A DNA stretch of 64,000 bases from NCBI RefSeq assembly GCF_014207565.1, contig NZ_JACHGJ010000007.1:124001-188000 (forward strand), written 5' to 3'. The position numbers and the translations under genes were made by a program. Shown here in pieces: positions 17,298-25,280 of the stretch. This DNA comes from Spirochaeta isovalerica. Its GTDB lineage: Bacteria; Spirochaetota; Spirochaetia; DSM-2461. A model generated the notes under the pieces. It saw only the letters and a list, made by a program, of their open reading frames with translations. It searched no databases and was not told where the DNA came from. Numbering within the stretch: the stretch's first letter is position 1; the number at the start of each line of letters is the position of its first letter.

Positions 17298-17354
17298 TCA
17301 GGACAGGCAGATCCATACCTGCGCAGTAGCTACTTTTATTCGAGTTATGATCAT
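17298..17354 (-). CDS. Candidate 18-aa leader peptide ORF
   Basis: Reads MIITRIKVATAQVWICLS, then TGA. It has a near-ideal Shine-Dalgarno (GGAGG at 17363-17367, 8 nt from ATG). It sits just downstream of a strong promoter and 86 bp before the CD3324-family gene start. The region that encodes its end can fold (GCAGG...CCTGC-like pairings). It could be a leader peptide controlling the downstream gene, or an independent small membrane-active peptide. Evidence is only the signals around it. Confidence 0.4.
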   Translation of the reverse strand: MIITRIKVATAQVWICLS

Positions 17355-17389
17355 TTAATAAACCTCCATTAGTGAATAGATTACTGAAT

Positions 17390-17418
17390 ACTATAGTGCA
17401 TTCAAAAAGATTTGTAAA
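17390..17418 (-). promoter_or_regulatory. Promoter upstream of leader ORF and CD3324-type gene
   Basis: On the minus strand: TTTACA (17418-17413), 17 bp, TATAGT (17395-17390). Both boxes match consensus at 5 of 6 positions. The predicted start leaves ~30 nt before the 18-codon ORF. Confidence 0.65.
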
Positions 17419-17606
17419 AGAGAAAGATCGATTATAACGAACTTTACCTATAAAAATTGGGTAAAAATAAACTTTCCCTATCGAAAGACCGAAAGCGGGG
17501 ATATGGTTAAGACACCGGAAAAGAAGAATTAAGTCGGTTTTGCATCCGGTGCCGAATCGGCGGGGAGGTGATTGATGATTGACATTAATGCGGCGGGTAA
17601 ATCCGC
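17419..17606. other. Non-coding interval downstream of the PAS kinase gene
   Basis: With the promoter/leader part it makes a ~380-bp gap without a long gene. It contains a possible stem CACCGG...CCGGTG (about 17512-17552) and small GC hairpins (GCCGAATCGGC; GCGG...CCGC). No riboswitch consensus was recognised. Confidence 0.4.
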
Positions 17607-20012
17607 TTAGGACGAAGGGGACTCCGGTCCCCTTTTATTCTCATCGATCCTTGCGGGAAACTCCAGTTCGAACCATGTTCCCTCACCGACCGTGCTGGTG
17701 CAGCTGATCTGTCCGCCGAGAGACTGCGTTACCAGATTGTAGACAATATTCATGCCCAGGCCGCTTCCTCCCGTACCGCGGCGGGTCGTAAAGAAGGGAT
17801 CGAATATCCTCTTCAGATTGTCTTCGGAAATGCCCTTCCCCGTATCGCTGAAAATAATCAGGACGTTCTCATCCGCTTTCTTAACGTCAATTTTGATACG
17901 GCCGCTCTCCAGCCCTTCGAATCCGTGAGTTATGGAATTCATAATCAGATTCGTCAGAATCTGGGACAAAGCACCGGGATATGTTGTGACTTGAAAATCT
18001 TCAGGACAGATGACTTCGACTGTAAAGGGTGTGCGGCGCAGCTGAGCGTGCAGACTCATAAGAACTTCATCGATATACCGGCTGATAGAGAATGTTCTAA
18101 TCTCCCGGCTCGATTGGTCCACTGCGACCTGCTTGAAGCTTTGAATGAGGTTGGAAGCCCTTTTCATGTTGGAGAGGATCATCGCCGAGCTCTCCCGGCT
18201 GAGTTTGATAAAACGGTCAAAATCCCGCTTTGACGCTTTATTTTCCAGATAGAGCTGATCGAATTCCTTTATAGCCTCTTCCAGATGAGATGCTGCCGTA
18301 ACCCCGATTCCGACAGGCGTGTTGATTTCATGAGCCACACCCGCCACCAGACCGCCGAGAGCGGCCATTTTTTCCGCTTCCACAAGCTTCTTCTGAGCAT
18401 GCTTCAGATGTTCCAGAGAGATCTCCAGCTCCATCGTTCTGTCGGCGACAAGATCTTCCAGGTGGTCCCGGTGGCTGGTCAACTCCCGGTTGGCTTCATG
18501 GAGACTTTTTTCCGCTTCTTTCAACCTGCTGATATCATAGCCGAATCCCAGGTATCCGGTTATCTTACCTTCGCCGTCTTTACGGGAAAAGCTGTTCCAG
18601 ACAATGGTTCTCTTATCACCGTTTTTTGCCGTCAGGATCATTTCATAATCAACGACAACCCCGTCCACCGAATCCTTCAGCAGCCGGCGCACCTGTTCAA
18701 ACTCTTCGCGGGGATAAAAAAGTTTCCAGAAGTTTTTTCCGATTATCTCTTCTTCCCTGTACCCGGTAATCTTCTCGATAACAGGGTTGATGAAAACGAC
18801 AGTTCCTTCATTATCCAGTCCGCAGATGAGACTCGGGGAATTGTTGATTATCCGCTGAACATAGCTCTTCTCCCTGAGTAGCTCTTTCTCGTGTTTCCTC
18901 ACTTTCCGCTCAGCCCTCCGGGACAGCATCAGCCCGTAGAGAACGGCCAGAAAGGCAATTACAAACAGAATGAATCCAGCGGAGATCATTATAAGGATAT
19001 TTTTATAACGCTCGAAGAAACTGTCGGGGTGATAAAAGACGGCTGCATCATCAGGGAGCGAGAGGCGGCTGATCCCTCTTCTCTCCAGTTCTCTGTAATC
19101 GAACTGGAGAGAAACCGGAGTTTCGTATTCTACGGGAATCAACTCGGTCTCCACTCCCTTAAGGGACAGCAAAGCCATTTCCGCGACCTCAGTCCCCTGC
19201 TGGTAGGCGTCGACCAGGTAACCGCCGACAATACCGTTCCCCAGTTGAAATGTCCAGGTACCGTAAACAGGAACCGCCGATGCTTCGGAAATGATGCGGA
19301 CGTTTTCATCGAATTCAAAAAAGGTTCCCTCCGCATCTCTCGCGAAAACGGTCAGAATGACGACAGTTCCCTCCGGAAGTGCCGCTAGCTTTTCCCTGAG
19401 AGCTTTCATGGTAACGCTGTGAATGAGTTCGAGTGGAGTTTCATCGCTTTTTCTCCGGTTTATGATATTCCCGACCTCGCTGTTGATTTTCAAACCCGTC
19501 GCCGTATCATCGGAAATGATGAGAATTTTATCCACATCTTTATGAATCGTCTCGATAAGGCTGATGTTCCTAGCTATATCTGCCCGCTCATTGACTCCCG
19601 TTACATTCTTCATTCCCGCCAGATCATTGACGTTCAGATAATTATATCCGCAGAAGAAGAAAGGGACGCCTGGAAAAACGGCCGCGCCTTTCTCCCGGAA
19701 ATAGTTAAAGGCGTTATTATCAGAAGCGATGACGGCATCGTAGGAGTAGGAACTGTGCTTGAGTGCGATAAGATCTGTAAGGTGATTGAAGTACTGATCG
19801 TCGAAAAATCGCTTTGTGTCGAGGTATTCCACATGAAGGTCGATATTCTCATCCCGGAAAGTATCTTCTATTCCCCTGGTTATATCATCAGTCCAGAGAT
19901 AGCCTTTATGATAGGAATTCAAAAGCAGGATATGGAATGAATCCTCACTCCATAAAGGTGCATTTATGAGAATGGCTGATAGAAGAGTGGCGATGTATAT
20001 TCCTAACCTCAA
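17607..20012 (-). CDS. PAS sensor histidine kinase with periplasmic ABC-type ligand-binding domain
   Basis: 801 aa: signal/membrane start; a periplasmic domain ~25-325 of the ABC substrate-binding type used by many kinases (SFHILLLNSYHKGYLWTDD, VPFFFCGYNYLN, VPVYGTWTFQLGNGIVGGYL); a membrane helix ~335-360; one PAS domain ~385-505 (SPSLICGLDNEGTVVFINPV); a coiled coil; HisKA with AHEINTPVGIGV; and a complete HATPase (NLIMNSITHGFEG; FSDTGKGISEDN; GTGGSGLGMNIVYNL). It has no receiver. It is divergent from the NarL-type kinase gene; the 105-bp gap holds a long inverted repeat. No partner regulator is adjacent on its strand. Confidence 0.9.
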   Translation of the reverse strand: MRLGIYIATLLSAILINAPLWSEDSFHILLLNSYHKGYLWTDDITRGIEDTFRDENIDLHVEYLDTKRFFDDQYFNHLTDLIALKHSSYSYDAVIASDNNAFNYFREKGAAVFPGVPFFFCGYNYLNVNDLAGMKNVTGVNERADIARNISLIETIHKDVDKILIISDDTATGLKINSEVGNIINRRKSDETPLELIHSVTMKALREKLAALPEGTVVILTVFARDAEGTFFEFDENVRIISEASAVPVYGTWTFQLGNGIVGGYLVDAYQQGTEVAEMALLSLKGVETELIPVEYETPVSLQFDYRELERRGISRLSLPDDAAVFYHPDSFFERYKNILIMISAGFILFVIAFLAVLYGLMLSRRAERKVRKHEKELLREKSYVQRIINNSPSLICGLDNEGTVVFINPVIEKITGYREEEIIGKNFWKLFYPREEFEQVRRLLKDSVDGVVVDYEMILTAKNGDKRTIVWNSFSRKDGEGKITGYLGFGYDISRLKEAEKSLHEANRELTSHRDHLEDLVADRTMELEISLEHLKHAQKKLVEAEKMAALGGLVAGVAHEINTPVGIGVTAASHLEEAIKEFDQLYLENKASKRDFDRFIKLSRESSAMILSNMKRASNLIQSFKQVAVDQSSREIRTFSISRYIDEVLMSLHAQLRRTPFTVEVICPEDFQVTTYPGALSQILTNLIMNSITHGFEGLESGRIKIDVKKADENVLIIFSDTGKGISEDNLKRIFDPFFTTRRGTGGSGLGMNIVYNLVTQSLGGQISCTSTVGEGTWFELEFPARIDENKRGPESPSS

Positions 20013-20058
20013 TGATACTCCTTGCTCTGATACTATATATTTTCGGCCAAAGAGTCCG

Positions 20059-20110
20059 GTATTTAAAGTGCGACTATATTTGACTAGTCCGCATTTACCG
20101 GTTTAAATAC
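20059..20110. repeat. 52-bp imperfect inverted repeat between divergent kinase genes
   Basis: The outer arms GTATTTAAA (20059-20067) and TTTAAATAC (20102-20110) are exact complements. The inner arms TGCGACTA (20069-20076) and TAGTCCGCA (20085-20093) pair with one bulged C around an 8-bp centre. It ends 7 bp before the ATG at 20118 and lies between two divergent sensor kinase genes, so it is a candidate operator for both. Confidence 0.5.
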
Positions 20111-20117
20111 AAGAGTA

Positions 20118-21350
20118 ATGGAAAGCGGCATACTGATATTCAACAGGAAATTGAGGAAATGGGTTCTTTTCTCCATGATCCTTCTCTGCAATTTCGCTAT
20201 TCTATTTCTCTTTCTGCTGGGAAGAGGGAATTTCAATCTCCCCGACAGCTGGCAAATGCAGTTTCTGGCCATTCTGATCGCCAACCTGATTTCCTCTCTC
20301 GTCATTTTCATCATACCGGCGAAAGGGACTTTTCTGGCGTTTATCTATATGTTCCAGCTGGGCTGCAAATATCTGATGACCAAGCCCTTCAGCCAGAACA
20401 TCTGGTTCGAGTTTTTTCTGCTGCTGATTATGATGCTCGAAGGAATCCATCTGTTATCCACTGCGGAGCTGACGTTTCTATCCTTCATTCTGATGATGAC
20501 GACTCTGCTGACGGATCACAACGACACCTTATGGGGCATGGAACCGGTGCCCCGAACCTGGGAGCTGAAACTGTCCCTGTTCATTCTCATTCTCATTATA
20601 GCCGGTCTGAGCATTATCATAAAAATCGCCTATGATCTGCTGATCGCCCATAAGGAAGTGATCAACAACCAGAAGCTGGTTATACGGAAACTGACGACAG
20701 CCAACCAGGGCCTTCAGCAGTACGCCAATCTGGCGGAAGAGAAAAGCATCATTAACGAAAGACTGAAAATGACAAGGGAAATCCACGACACAGTAGGTTA
20801 TACACTGACCAATCTGCTCATGATGCTCGAAGCCAGCACGGACCTGATAAAAACCGATCCGGTTAAGCTGGAAAAACTGCTCCATCAGGCTCTCGGGATC
20901 ATCAAAACGGGCCATGAGGACATCCGCCAGGCTTTGAGGGTTCTGAGAAACACGAAACTGAAAAAGTCGGGAAGCATAGAAGCGATAAAAAACCTGACCG
21001 ACATTTTCCGCGAATCGACCGGCGTCGAAGTGCGCGTCGAGTACGGGAATCTTCCCCGGGCACTGGGGCGGAATGTGGACCATACGATCTACCGTTTCCT
21101 CCAGGAGGGGATGACCAACGCCCTGACCCACGGGGACGCGAAAAATATAGATATACATTTCTGGCTTAACGATAATATAATCCATATCAATGTGGAAGAC
21201 GACGGCAGGGGAAGCCTGAACATCGAGCAGGGGATCGGATTGAAAGGGATGTCCGAACGGCTGGCTGAAGTGGGCGGCACCCTCGATTACGGCAATACCT
21301 ACCTCGGTTTTTCCCTCAGCGCCAAAATTCCCTGGGAGAACGATGACTAA
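20118..21350 (+). CDS. Membrane sensor histidine kinase, NarL-partner (HisKA_3) type
   Basis: 410 aa. The first ~180 residues are five to six membrane helices with almost no extracytoplasmic domain (sensing within or at the membrane). A short coiled coil follows (HKEVINNQKLVIRKLTTANQ). HisKA_3 has the phospho-His in KMTREIHDTVGYTLTNLLMML. The HATPase reads RFLQEGMTNALTHGDA, VEDDGRGSLN and GIGLKGMSERLAEVGGTL. It overlaps the response regulator gene by 8 bp. The sugar ABC operon starts ~100 bp after that regulator, so this pair may control it. Confidence 0.93.
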   Translation: MESGILIFNRKLRKWVLFSMILLCNFAILFLFLLGRGNFNLPDSWQMQFLAILIANLISSLVIFIIPAKGTFLAFIYMFQLGCKYLMTKPFSQNIWFEFFLLLIMMLEGIHLLSTAELTFLSFILMMTTLLTDHNDTLWGMEPVPRTWELKLSLFILILIIAGLSIIIKIAYDLLIAHKEVINNQKLVIRKLTTANQGLQQYANLAEEKSIINERLKMTREIHDTVGYTLTNLLMMLEASTDLIKTDPVKLEKLLHQALGIIKTGHEDIRQALRVLRNTKLKKSGSIEAIKNLTDIFRESTGVEVRVEYGNLPRALGRNVDHTIYRFLQEGMTNALTHGDAKNIDIHFWLNDNIIHINVEDDGRGSLNIEQGIGLKGMSERLAEVGGTLDYGNTYLGFSLSAKIPWENDD

Positions 21351-21987
21351 AACAAAAATTCTCATTGTAGATGATCAGCTGCTCTTCGCCGAAAGCCTGA
21401 AGACCGTGCTGGAAACCAGAAGCGACGACCTGGAAGTGGTCAGTATCGCCGCCAACGGAAAGGAAGCTGTCCATATGGCGGAGATACACAGTCCCCGCAT
21501 CATCCTTATGGATATCCGCATGCCGGAGATGAACGGCGTGGAAGCGTTAAAAATCATCAAAGAAAAACATCCGTCTATCATCGTCATCATGCTGACGACT
21601 TTCGACGATGACAATTACATTCACAATGCTCTTAAAAACGGCGCCACCGGCTATCTGCTGAAAAACACTCCGCCGGAAAAGCTCATTTCTTCGATCAGAG
21701 CGGCTGAAAGCGGACTGGTGCTTATCTCCCCTTCCATAATCGAACATCTCACCCATGACTCCCCTCTTCCCGAATTACCGAAAGAGAAACCCGCCTGGAT
21801 GTCGGAACTGAGCAACAGGGAAAAACAGGTTTTGAAACTGATCACGGGCGGGATGAATAACAGGGAAATCGCCGATGAACTGTTTATAGCCGAACAGACG
21901 GTGAAAAATCATGTGAGCCTGATATATTCCAAACTCGGAACACATGACAGAATGCAGGCTATCAGAATCGCCAGGGACTTTATCTGA
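21343..21987 (+). CDS. NarL/LuxR-type response regulator
   Basis: 214 aa: a receiver (VDDQLLFAES, phospho-Asp in IILMDIRMPEMNGVEAL, Thr-Thr in VIMLTTFDDDN, Lys in GYLLKNTPPEKL) and a C-terminal LuxR HTH (LSNREKQVLKLITGGMNNREIADELFIAEQTVKNHVSLIYSKLG, quoted in two parts: LSNREKQVLKLITGG and EQTVKNHVS). It is the partner of the upstream kinase. Confidence 0.95.
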   Translation: MTKTKILIVDDQLLFAESLKTVLETRSDDLEVVSIAANGKEAVHMAEIHSPRIILMDIRMPEMNGVEALKIIKEKHPSIIVIMLTTFDDDNYIHNALKNGATGYLLKNTPPEKLISSIRAAESGLVLISPSIIEHLTHDSPLPELPKEKPAWMSELSNREKQVLKLITGGMNNREIADELFIAEQTVKNHVSLIYSKLGTHDRMQAIRIARDFI

Positions 21988-22005
21988 AAATTCAGTACTA
22001 AAACC

Positions 22006-22026
22006 GGTACTTCCGTACCTTCTTTT
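22006..22026 (+). terminator. Terminator after the NarL-type regulator
   Basis: GGTAC-TTCC-GTACC followed by TTCTTTT, 19 bp after the response regulator stop. It separates the two-component operon from the ABC operon. Confidence 0.55.
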
Positions 22027-22083
22027 ACCGTGAAAACAGCTTGATAATAGATCAAGAACATTAAAAATGTAAAAGGAGTTACT

Positions 22084-23358
22084 ATGGAACTTGTAAAAAG
22101 AAGTATCCTGACAATGCTCGTTCTGCTTCTGGCCGGATCAATGGCTTTTGCCGGTGGGCAGCAGGGATCATCAGAAGGTGACGGCGAAAAGGTGAAACTG
22201 GTATTCACCAGCTGGAGAACCGAAGACATCGAAAGAATGAACCGGATCAATTCCCAGTTCACAAAAGAAAACCCCAATATCGTCATCGATTTCCAGCCCG
22301 TTAAAGATACGGAATACGATGCGCAGCTGAAACAGTCTCTCGCTGCAGGTGTCGGCGCGGACATAATCTTTCTCCGGTCCTATGATTCCGGGTATCAGAT
22401 TTACAAAACCGACTCTCTTATGGAACTCAATTCCATGTTGCCCGAACTGAAGGATTTCCCCTCGGCAGCCGTTGCGGCATGGGCGACTCCCGATAAGGTA
22501 AGCTACGCCATCCCCGCGGCCGGCGTTGTGCACGGTGTTTACTACCGCAAGAGCATCTTCGACAAATACGGACTGAAAGTTCCCGCCACATGGGACGAGT
22601 TCATGACAGTTTGCGAAACTCTCAAAGCCGGCGGTGAAACAGTATTCGCTCAGGGAACAAAAGACAACTGGATGCTTTACGAAGTTATGTACTCCGGACT
22701 CGGAGCCAACTTCTACGGCGGAGAAGAAGCCAGACAGGCCCTCATGAATAAGACTGCGCGATTCACTGATGACAACTTCGTACTGGCCATGGAAAAAATG
22801 AAAGAACTCCAGCCCTACTTCCCCGAAAGATTCGAAGGGATCGACTATGTGACCATGCAGCAGATTTTCGGAACCGGAAATGCCGCCATGTTCATGGGCG
22901 GAAGCTGGGAAATCGGTATTTTCGAAGACCTCGGCGGCCTGGATGACGTTGGTTATTTTGCTCCTCCCCTGGCAGAGAAAGGAGACACTCTCCAGTACTG
23001 TTTCCATGTTGACGCCGGCATCGGATTCAATAAAAACACAAAATACCCTGAAGAACTCAAAACCTATATGAAATGGCTGGCTTCCTCGGAGTACGCCCAG
23101 CTCTACATGAACGAACTTCCCGGATTCTTCAGCTACACTCCCGGAAGCTACACGCTCAGCAACGATCTGGCAAAACAGATGCAGAGCTACGTGGCAAAAT
23201 CGGTTCCAACCGTAAGAACCGTTTGGGAAAAACTCTCCGCTCAGGCACCCAGCGGAAACGAGCTCGTAGGCGAAGCCATCCAGATGATGTACGCCAATGA
23301 ACTGACACCGGAAGAAGCCTGTAAGTTTGTCGACGACGGACTTTCCTGGTACTACTGA
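22084..23358 (+). CDS. Sugar-type ABC transporter substrate-binding protein (family 1)
   Basis: 424 aa. A signal peptide ends near GSMAFAGGQQG; there is no lipobox Cys, and the mature end carries the GGQQ stretch shared by other binding proteins here. The body matches MalE/UgpB-type binding proteins: VKLVFTSWRTEDIERM at the start, AGVGADIIFLRSYDS, PAAGVVHGVYYRKSIFDKYGLKVP, and AAMFMGGSWEIG. AAAGGAG precedes the ATG. First gene of a three-gene operon (binding protein and two permeases); no ATPase gene follows, so a shared ATPase encoded elsewhere is presumed. The ligand is unknown; a carbohydrate is likely by family. Confidence 0.92.
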   Translation: MELVKRSILTMLVLLLAGSMAFAGGQQGSSEGDGEKVKLVFTSWRTEDIERMNRINSQFTKENPNIVIDFQPVKDTEYDAQLKQSLAAGVGADIIFLRSYDSGYQIYKTDSLMELNSMLPELKDFPSAAVAAWATPDKVSYAIPAAGVVHGVYYRKSIFDKYGLKVPATWDEFMTVCETLKAGGETVFAQGTKDNWMLYEVMYSGLGANFYGGEEARQALMNKTARFTDDNFVLAMEKMKELQPYFPERFEGIDYVTMQQIFGTGNAAMFMGGSWEIGIFEDLGGLDDVGYFAPPLAEKGDTLQYCFHVDAGIGFNKNTKYPEELKTYMKWLASSEYAQLYMNELPGFFSYTPGSYTLSNDLAKQMQSYVAKSVPTVRTVWEKLSAQAPSGNELVGEAIQMMYANELTPEEACKFVDDGLSWYY

Positions 23359-23388
23359 TAACCGTCAGTTGACCTGTTATCATTCGAG

Positions 23389-23410
23389 GGGGGTGTTAAA
23401 CACCCCCTTT
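23389..23410 (+). terminator. Intra-operon hairpin after the binding-protein gene
   Basis: GGGGGTGT-TAA-ACACCCCC plus TTT, between the binding protein and first permease genes. Such hairpins typically protect the 5' mRNA and lower permease expression. Confidence 0.65.
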
Positions 23411-23432
23411 CATAAAAAAGAGGAGGAGTCAT

Positions 23433-24356
23433 ATGCTGCAGGCCCAGAAAAAACATGCCAGGTTTCTGTTCATGTTTATTTTTCCGGCATTCATTATCTA
23501 TACAGTTTTTATGCTGCTGCCCATATTGAACTCAATGAAATACAGCCTTTACTCAGGAGACGGACTGATTCCCGATACCTTTGTGGGGCTCGATAATTAT
23601 GTGAAGCTGTTTACGGAAGAAAGATACTTCTCCAAATTCTGGAACGCTTTAGGAAATAATATAAAATTCTTTCTCATTGTTACTTTTATTCAGAATATTC
23701 TGGGATTCTTTATGGCGGTATTCGTCACGAGATCCTTTAAAGGCAATAAATTCATGCGGAAACTGAGCTTCCTGCCCACGACACTGTCGGTGCTGGTCGT
23801 CGGTTTTATCTTCAAACTGATCCTGAACCCCTATTACGGTGTTTTCGACAAAGTACTGGAAGCTGTGGGACTGGGCAAATTCATTATCCCCTGGCTGGGA
23901 GATCCCCGTTCGGCCCTGATCATCGTCTCCATAGCGGTGAGCTGGCAGTTTTTCGGGGAATCGGTACTCTTCTACTCTTCGGGAATAGACGGCATAGACG
24001 ATTCCATACTGGAAGCGGCGCGGATCGACGGCGCCAACATCTGGCACGAGATCATCCATATCATCCTGCCTTCCGTCCTTCCCATCGTGGGAATTGTCAC
24101 GATCCTGATCTTTATCGGGGACTTCACCCAGTTCGATATTGTCTACGCCATGACCGGCTACCGGGGCGATCCGGGCTACAGCACCGACCTGATGGGATCG
24201 CTCTTCTACAGAACCGCTTTCGCCACAACGGAAAGAGGGGGCTGGGGAACGGGAATGGGCGCCGCCGTGGCTACCATGATGTTTATCATCGTCACTTTGG
24301 GTGTCGGCATTCTTCTGGCCTTTTTCAATAAAAAGAAGGAGGACATGACAAAATGA
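23433..24356 (+). CDS. ABC sugar transporter permease, MalF type
   Basis: 307 aa, six membrane helices. The ATPase-coupling EAA loop reads ILEAARIDGANIWHEIIHIILPSVLP. GAGGAG precedes the ATG. It overlaps the next permease by 4 bp. It forms a heterodimer with the MalG-type partner encoded next. Confidence 0.93.
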   Translation: MLQAQKKHARFLFMFIFPAFIIYTVFMLLPILNSMKYSLYSGDGLIPDTFVGLDNYVKLFTEERYFSKFWNALGNNIKFFLIVTFIQNILGFFMAVFVTRSFKGNKFMRKLSFLPTTLSVLVVGFIFKLILNPYYGVFDKVLEAVGLGKFIIPWLGDPRSALIIVSIAVSWQFFGESVLFYSSGIDGIDDSILEAARIDGANIWHEIIHIILPSVLPIVGIVTILIFIGDFTQFDIVYAMTGYRGDPGYSTDLMGSLFYRTAFATTERGGWGTGMGAAVATMMFIIVTLGVGILLAFFNKKKEDMTK

Positions 24357-25186
24357 TGAAACCGACTAAAGCCGCGGCAAGGATTCTTCTCTACGGCATA
24401 ATGATTTTCTATGCCCTGTCGATTATTCTGCCGCTCATTATCATGCTGTCCACCTCCTTCAAGAGCAACGCCGAGATTTTCAACAACCCCTTCGGGCTGC
24501 CTGAAAAATTCAACTTTGACGCCTACACGTCCCTGTTCATCATCTCCAACTACGGAAGATATTTCCTGAACAGCATCGGTGTAACGGTCATCTCACTGGC
24601 TGTCGCCGTGACGGTTTCGGCACTGGCCTCCTATGCCATATCCAAATACCATTTCAAATACAACAGAGCCATCTATGTCTTCTTCGTGATCGGTCTCTTT
24701 ATCCCGATCAAGCTGGGTACGGTCGATATCATGCTGACCATGCTGAATCTGAAGATTTTCGATACTCTGTGGGCCCTGATTATCGTTTACATCGCCATGG
24801 CGATTCCTCTCAGCGTGTTCATTCTCTACGACTATATAAAAATGATACCCGACGAACTGAGCAGCGCCGCCCGGATTGACGGCTGCAGCGAACCGGGTAT
24901 ATTCGCCAGAATCATAGTCCCCCTGGTCAAGCCGGGACTGGCGGCCGCCGGGATCATCAGCTTCATCCCCAACTGGAATGAATTCTGGTTTCCCCTTGTT
25001 CTTATCAAATCGCGGGAGCATTTTACCATTCCCCTGGCGACGGGACAGCTTTTCGGCCAGTTCGACACAAAGCTGAACCTTGTCTTCGCCGTTCTCTCTC
25101 TGGCTTCCGTACCGGTTATCATCATCTATCTGCTCCTGTCCAGTTACTTCGTGAAAGGACTGTCGGCCGGTGCAGTGAAAGGATAA
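24353..25186 (+). CDS. ABC sugar transporter permease, MalG type
   Basis: 277 aa, six membrane helices. The EAA loop reads ELSSAARIDGCSEPGIFARII, and the C-terminus VKGLSAGAVKG is typical of MalG-like subunits. Last gene of the operon; an intrinsic terminator follows directly. Confidence 0.93.
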   Translation: MMKPTKAAARILLYGIMIFYALSIILPLIIMLSTSFKSNAEIFNNPFGLPEKFNFDAYTSLFIISNYGRYFLNSIGVTVISLAVAVTVSALASYAISKYHFKYNRAIYVFFVIGLFIPIKLGTVDIMLTMLNLKIFDTLWALIIVYIAMAIPLSVFILYDYIKMIPDELSSAARIDGCSEPGIFARIIVPLVKPGLAAAGIISFIPNWNEFWFPLVLIKSREHFTIPLATGQLFGQFDTKLNLVFAVLSLASVPVIIIYLLLSSYFVKGLSAGAVKG

Positions 25187-25211
25187 ACTCTCCTTTATTT
25201 CAGATTCCTGC

Positions 25212-25236
25212 GGCTGCTTCGGCAGCCCTTTTTTTT
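25212..25236 (+). terminator. Intrinsic terminator of the ABC operon
   Basis: GGCTGC-TTCG-GCAGCC with a UUCG tetraloop, followed by C and eight T. Confidence 0.9.
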
Positions 25237-25280
25237 AAAATGATTTACTCGGCGGGAAAATTGCATCACAATATAATTGC

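Noticed and set aside
17460-17600. Cyclic di-GMP (GEMM) riboswitch
   Set aside because: Some short matches (TCGAAAG, GCGGGG) exist, but the conserved core is missing and no gene lies downstream in the right orientation.
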